Assembly: GCA_033296885.1 (NCBI GenBank)
Contig: MU863908.1
Location: 217,006-281,005, forward strand
Direction: 5' to 3'
Length of the DNA stretch: 64,000 nucleotides
Origin: Triangularia verruculosa
Taxonomy: Eukaryota; Ascomycota; Sordariomycetes; Sordariales; Podosporaceae
In this document: one piece after another, positions 58,709 through 64,000 of the stretch
How the letters are laid out: the number at the start of each line of letters is the position of its first letter
Numbering within the stretch: the stretch's first letter is position 1
Program-made: the position numbers and the translations under genes
The notes under the pieces: model-generated
What the model was told of the DNA's origin: nothing
The model's input: only the letters and a program-made list of their open reading frames with translations
The model's database searches: none

Positions 58709-59480
58709 GGTGATTGAGTACCTACGGTATGTTGTGATGGGCAGTGTTCCGGTGTTGTTGCGTCGTTGGTGGGGCAGCCGAATCGGTTGACTCCCGGGTT
58801 GCGAGTAGGAGCCAAGGCGGACTAATATTAGGAACCAAGGTGACAAGGGCACACTTGAGGGCAAGGTAGGCCCGGATGTCAAACAATAATATGGGGTGCA
58901 AACCTAGTCAATTGGTTCGTTGTCGGAGGGAAGAGGGCCAGGTAGCACAGGCTCTCCTGACCGGGTGGTCAAGGTCCCACTGCCAAGATATTAATTCCTT
59001 AACCGTGGGCCTCTCACTGTCTAATTCAACACCGGAATGTGGCCTTGTATACAGGCTGGCGTGACATTATACGATTAGCTTAGGAAGGTCTCTCAGCAGT
59101 GTGCGAGTTAAAGCATGTTGAACCCCCAGCCTGACTCATGAATCATGTGTTGGTTCGGATTTTATGATTATATCAAGCCAGACCGGTACAGCAGCACGCG
59201 AGAACTCGGCATTGGAGTCTCGAATGATTGGCTTCGTTTGTCCTGACTGCCGTATACCCAAAGTGCTGCGAGTTGGCCCTGTCGACAAGATCAGCGTGGG
59301 CAACGAGCTGAGACAAATTCATCTCATCTTATAAGATGAGCTACTAAGCCGAGACGAGCCGGCCCTTTTTTTCCGTAGGATAAGATGAATTCTTCTACCG
59401 GCTTAATCTCAAGGGCTTAATTTTTCTTGGCACCCATAGAAAAGTGGTGATACCTGGGCATGGTGGTGAGGCCTGGTGAG
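58709..59480. other. Right edge of the GC-rich island, no gene seen
   Basis: GC falls from about 59400. Only the palindrome at 59323 stands out. Confidence 0.35.
59323..59340. repeat. Perfect 18-bp palindrome
   Basis: CTCATCTTATAAGATGAG is its own reverse complement. A partial inverted copy (AAGATGAATTC against GAATTC/AAATTCATCT) lies at about 59384-59396. It sits at the switch to AT-rich DNA and might be an element edge or a dimer binding site. Confidence 0.6.
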
Positions 59481-60101
59481 GTCTGGGAATGGCGGTGAGG
59501 CCTAAAGGAAGTTAGTTAATTCGTCATTTTTTAGCTAATTCGTTAGTAGGTAGTTAATTTATCGACTAATTCATTATTTTCTACTATTTTCTAATTAAGG
59601 CGTGGATTTTAAATAAACCTTTCCCAATTACCTACTTAACGGCTATATTTATTACCTTTAAACCCTCTTACTTTACTACTATTAATATATTTTCCGTTAT
59701 TAACGATTTTATAACTTTGAAAATTAGCGAAATTAAAACGATTATTATAATTACCGAGGTTATTAATTTTCCCGATATTCGAATTTCCCGTTATTTATTT
59801 CGCTAATAAATTTAAAAATAAAAGTAATTTGAAGTCGGAGATTTAAGTCTTAATATAAAGACTTAACGTTAACTTTATATTATAAAGAAGAATAAAGTTT
59901 ATATATAACGCGATTTTTTAATTAAATAATATATATATATATTATAGATTATACTTTATAATATATAGGGTATTAAGGTCGATTTTAATATAAATATAAT
60001 AAAGGATTTTTTTTTTGATTTATACGGTATATTTTTTTAGTTTTATTTTTATTAAGGTAGTTACTTTTATTTTTAGCGTTATTTAAAGAATAAATAACGT
60101 A
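59481..60101. other. AT-rich RIP-eroded stretch, no gene seen
   Basis: TpA-rich sequence up to the pogo insertion. No readable domain. Confidence 0.4.
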
Positions 60102-60150
60102 CATAATAAGCGAGTGAAACAGATAAGCAAGTGAAACACTTTCCACCGCG
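60102..60150 (+). repeat. Left terminal inverted repeat of the pogo element
   Basis: Two copies of the 17-bp unit, then ACACTTTCCACC. Inverse of the right end with one fewer unit. Confidence 0.85.
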
Positions 60151-60194
60151 TCGCGTATCCTCCACCCTCAACCTTGAATTCTTCCACAACGAAC

Positions 60195-61140
60195 CATAGC
60201 TTTACCTTCCCACGAGGCCAGAATTAATCTTGCATTTAAAGCTCTCCAAAATGACTATACTCTTGGTCTTCGGGCTGCAGCGAAGATCTATAGCGTTAGC
60301 CCCGCGACACTTATGCGACGACGCGACGGCAGGCCTGTACGACGCGATACTACGCCCAATTCGAGAAAGCTTACGCAATTAGAAGAGGAGGCTATTGTTT
60401 AATATGTTGCTGAGCTCTCTACGCGAGGTTTTCCACCAAGGTTGCGTAGTGTGGAAGATATGGCTAACCAACTGCTATGCGAACGCGATGCGCCTCCCGT
60501 CGGCAAACGCTGGGCGTATAACTTCGTCAAACGCCAGCCAGAGCTCTAGACGCGTTATACACATAGATACGACTACCAGAGGGCCTTATGCCGTACGATC
60601 CAGAGAGGGTGTTTTCCAAGCTGGATGTGAAGCTTCGTACGCTAACACCCCCGACCTCACGGCCCGGCACTCCACAACCTCAGGTGTTCCAGATACCATA
60701 CAACCCCCGAGAAGCTAACTTACAGTCAACGCTTATTAAAACTTGCATTACTAACTATTAAAATAGCTCTCCGATTTTAATGTTAGCTGTGGTAGACTAG
60801 CTTACTAAGAGTATAACGGCTGTAATATATTAGGTGGCTCTCCTTCGTGTAGAGAACTCTTTACTCCGTAATGCTAACGAGGTATTAAGTAAGCGTCGGA
60901 GAGCTAAAAGAACACGTGTATAACTCTGAGGATCACTTACTATATAAGATATATAAAATCTACTGGATTAGAAGACTATGCGTAGGGAGGTAGTGTAAGA
61001 AACGTAGCTAGATAGTAGTAGTATAGGGAGGGCTTGTACGAGGATTCGGTGCTATAGTATATGCGGTAAGCCTGGCTATAATGCGCGCACTTACTAAGAG
61101 GCTGTAGATGCTTCAGACTTAGCTGTTTCTAATGTTATTA
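60195..61140 (+). pseudogene. Pogo transposase, internally deleted
   Basis: The frame starts at ATAGCT (60195), where ATG is expected, a G-to-A change. The first part (to about 60585) is the DNA-binding half: EARINLAFKALQND, LGLRAAAKIYSV, a Tc5/CENP-B-type helix-turn-helix, then FPPRLRSVEDMANQLL, WAYNFVKRQPEL and YDYQRAL. After a frame switch at about 60598-60604 the C-terminal tail appears: ERVFSKLDVKLRTLTPP, SRPGTPQPQVFQ, a Lys/Arg-rich RRAKRTR run and a zinc-knuckle remnant ICGKPG near 61070. The ~300-residue DDE catalytic domain that normally lies between YDYQRAL and ERVFSKL is absent. In-frame TAA/TAG include 60399 and 60548. Not an active transposase. Confidence 0.8.
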
Positions 61141-61200
61141 TAGTTGGTTTTTAATGTTATTGTATAGCAATCGAGGTTAGTTATGGTAGACTGGTAGAAA

Positions 61201-61255
61201 GTGTTTCACTCGCTTATCTGTTTCACTCGCTTATCTGTTTCACTCGCTTATCATG
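61201..61255 (-). repeat. Right terminal inverted repeat of the pogo element
   Basis: Three inverted copies of the 17-bp unit, preceded by GAAAGTG. One unit more than at the left. Confidence 0.85.
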
Positions 61256-61257
61256 TA

Positions 61258-63906
61258 CGTTATAAGTTTTATAAACCTTTAATTTTTAACGGCGGTAATA
61301 ATTTTTTCTTTTATAAAAGAAAACGGTTTATTAATACCGTTATAAAACTTTAAGTTTAAAGAGTTAAAACGAGGGTATTGAAGATCTTTATTATTCGTTC
61401 GGTAAAGATAGCCTTAAAAAAAGAGCTAATTAAGTAGATTATTAAATTTAATATTTCTTTTTATTATATTAAGTATAACCTTTTTTATAATATCTTTATT
61501 TTCTTTAATATTAATATTATTAAGGTTTTATTTTCCTACTTTTACTATATAATAAAGTTTTAGTTTTAAAAGTAATACGAAGAAAGCTTAATGAAATTAA
61601 AGGTAATTATTAAAGCCTTTTTTATTCGGATTTATATTAACTTTAATATTTAAACTTTACCGGCCAGGGTTTTATAAATAGCCGTTATTATTTACTTTAT
61701 CGATAATTTTAAACGTTTAAAATATTTACTATTAGCCATATTTAAAATCTTTAAATCTTATAGTAATAAAAATATTACTTTTTTTTAAAGTATATATTCC
61801 TTAATATAAGTATAGATTTTAATACCTTAGGTTATTGGTAAGTAAATAATACTTTTAATAATAATAAAATTATTAAATTAGTATATAAATTATAATTTTT
61901 AGATTATAATTTTATTATAGCCGAAAATATAATATTGTAATACCGAGGTTTTTACTTTAATTATATTCTTAACTTTATAATTAAAGCCTTTTTAACCAGG
62001 GACGATAATAGAATTTTAAAAGCTTTTAATATTACTTTATACTATATTATATTTAATATATTCTTTTGTAAAGCTTTTCTTAAAAGTTAATATAAATTAA
62101 ATCCTTTAAGAAAGTTCTCTTTAATTTAAAATAATTTACAGTAAATAATTTATTACTTTTAAAATATATATTTAAAGCAATTAGTAAACTTTAACTTATT
62201 AAAACTATTAAATAGATAGCCGATAATTAAATACCTACTAAATATTTAATATTAAACGGTTAATATAATAATAATTATTTTAATTTAGTATTCAACTTAC
62301 GTTTTAAAACCGCTATATATTAAAAATTATATAATAATCTTCTATTTTTAGCTTTTATCTAATAAATACTATTAACGTATATTTTTAAATTACTCTTTTA
62401 TAATTTAAATGCTTTAATATAATCTTAATTATCTTTTAAGATAATAATATAAGTTATTTTAACGGAATTAATCCTATTAAACAGAAACCGTTGAAGGTAT
62501 TTAGGGTATTTCAAAGCTAATATACTTAGTAAAAATAAATAAATAATAATTATTAGTAAATATAATTATACAATCAAAGAAAGAACTCTTAAACGCTATA
62601 CGATTATTACTCTTTATTATCTTCTAAGTAAATATACGTTATTTATTTAATACTTAATATCTTAAATGCATATAAAAAACGTATTTAACTAAGTATTTTA
62701 TTAAGAATAATATAAATTTAATACCTCAGTTATAACTTTTAAATTAGATCGGTATAACTTAATATAAATATATATTTAAATTTATAACTCCGTTATTATA
62801 TATATATAATTAAAGTTTAAACTAGATAGTATATTCTACCGACTTAAAAAATATATTAAAATATTATATTTAATTATATCATTTTTAATTTTTAAATCTT
62901 TTAACAATATAAAGTATATGTTTATTAAGCAAATATTTAAATTTTATTAAACTTAAAGATAATAATAACTTTATAAAATTCGGAAATAACATAAAAAGTT
63001 TAACTACATTTATACTTTAAACGTTTTAAATAAAGAATAGTTTAATTTAAAAACTTATAATATATTTTAAAAGATCTATTATATTACATATTATAATTAA
63101 AAATACCTTAAAGTTTAAATTACTTAATATTAAAAAATATGTATAACTATAAACGCTTAATCTTTAATTTAAAATAAAAAATACTTATAAATCGTTATTA
63201 ATTTATTTCGAATAAAGTATTTAAACCTATTTTCTTTTACATACTTTATCTATATAGTAAAATAATTAATTAGATTTAAATTATATTAACTACTTAATTA
63301 TAAATATATCGTTTATAATATAAGTTTTCTTAAATATTAAGTATAATTTAAAACACTTACCTTATTTATTTTTTCTTAAAGATTTCTAATTACTTTAATT
63401 AAAATTACCTATAAATTTTATAACTTTATATATTATATTATTATATACTTTAAATAGAAGATACTATTTAAAGTAAATACTATTATCGAATTATTTTATT
63501 ATTCGGTATTTTTTATATTATTATTATATTTTAACTTCGGCCTTTAAAATTACTATATATTATTTTCCCCTTTTATTCCTATATAATACTTAACCGTTTA
63601 ATTTAATTATTATATTAACCAGAGGTATTATAATTATTAGATTTAACTATAAAAACGATCGATATAAATAATAAATATAATTTTAAAATACTTTAATTAC
63701 CGTTTATATAATAAATACTTCGAAATAATCGGTATAATTAAATAAAAGCGTAAATAAGCGGAAAATTAACGAAGATCTCTTTAGTAATAGTTTGCAATGT
63801 CTTAGTAAAGGACGTATAAAACTATATATAAAACAATATATTATTATATTGCAACTATACCGAATGTTATTTTCGGTATTAAGCTAATATCGTCGAATAA
63901 GCTTTA
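61258..63906. other. AT-rich RIP-eroded stretch, no gene seen
   Basis: About 2.6 kb, the most AT-rich of the window. No domain could be read through the stops. It probably covers one or more ancient transposon copies. Confidence 0.4.
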
Positions 63907-64000
63907 TGTTAAAGTACAGCACTTATTTGTGGACTTTACAGTGTATCTAGGCCTGTAACCTACAAGGCCTACAACAACCAATGGCTTGGAATCACATGCT
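63907..64000 (+). repeat. Start of a TGTT-family LTR, runs off right edge
   Basis: TGTTAAAGTACAGC onward matches the reverse complement of 33551-33460 over about 90 bp with few differences. It is GC-normal next to very AT-rich DNA, so it is a rather young insertion. The rest lies outside the window. Confidence 0.75.

Larger units (their letters stand above)
60102..61255 (+). mobile_element. Fot1/pogo transposon lacking its catalytic domain
   Basis: 1154 bp between TA dinucleotides (60100-60101 and 61256-61257), the usual Tc1/mariner/pogo duplication. Both ends start CAT(A/G)ATAAGCG inverted. They are built of the unit ATAAGCGAGTGAAACAG, about two units at the left (60105-60136) and three at the right (61201-61252). 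Inside is one transposase relic. The internal DDE region is missing, so the element can only move in trans, if at all. RIP-type stops are present but the element is far GC-richer than its surroundings. Confidence 0.85.

Noticed and set aside
61258..64000. Telomere or centromere sequence in the AT-rich right end
   Set aside because: No TTAGGG arrays or long satellites; the stretch is TpA-rich in the manner of RIP-eroded transposons, though a pericentromeric location cannot be excluded.

Overview
This window looks like a chromosome segment of a filamentous ascomycete (Pezizomycotina, most likely a Sordariomycete; inferred). The reasons are short 47-107 nt introns with GT..AG borders, fungal-only gene families (DUF3435, patatin and DUF676-type NLRs, fungal F-box and LPxEIR proteins), and long AT-rich stretches whose changes are nearly all C-to-T or G-to-A at CpA/TpG. 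That is the mark of repeat-induced point mutation (RIP).

Layout. 1-4.6 kb is moderately GC: the start of a DnaJ-type zinc-binding gene leaving the left edge, and a broken DUF3435 (tyrosine-recombinase, Starship-captain-type) gene. 4.6-37.5 kb is RIP-eroded accessory DNA. It holds a decayed Ty3/gypsy copy, a complete 7.5-kb gypsy element with two 390-bp LTRs and a CAGTG target duplication sitting inside a hydrolase-NB-ARC-TPR (NLR) gene, a second gypsy fragment, an F-box pseudogene, a patatin-NB-ARC-TPR pseudogene, two solo LTRs with clean 5-bp target duplications, and scattered relics. 37.5-59.4 kb is a GC-rich island: an atypical protein kinase, then three very large genes, then fragments of a tRNA nucleotidyltransferase and an LPxEIR-type protein. 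59.4-64 kb is again AT-rich, with a Fot1/pogo transposon that has lost its catalytic domain and the beginning of another LTR at the right edge.

The part most worth attention is 39.6-57.0 kb. Gene 1 (leftward) joins a ComEC-like metallo-beta-lactamase domain to a huge beta-rich region with DUF6603 hallmarks; three exons joined by two canonical introns give an exact frame of 2352 residues. Gene 2 (rightward, 1397 residues, no intron) and gene 3 (rightward, 1168 residues, no intron) have no function I can name. From memory they resemble uncharacterised bacterial proteins with YLHW/PNRWLV and LPWER/PWLA-LLF signatures. Genes 1 and 2 diverge from a 1.1-kb shared upstream region and gene 3 follows gene 2. 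Size, compactness, near-absence of introns and arrangement suggest one functional unit, possibly of bacterial origin, that is still intact while its surroundings are ruined. These are inferences; no search was possible.
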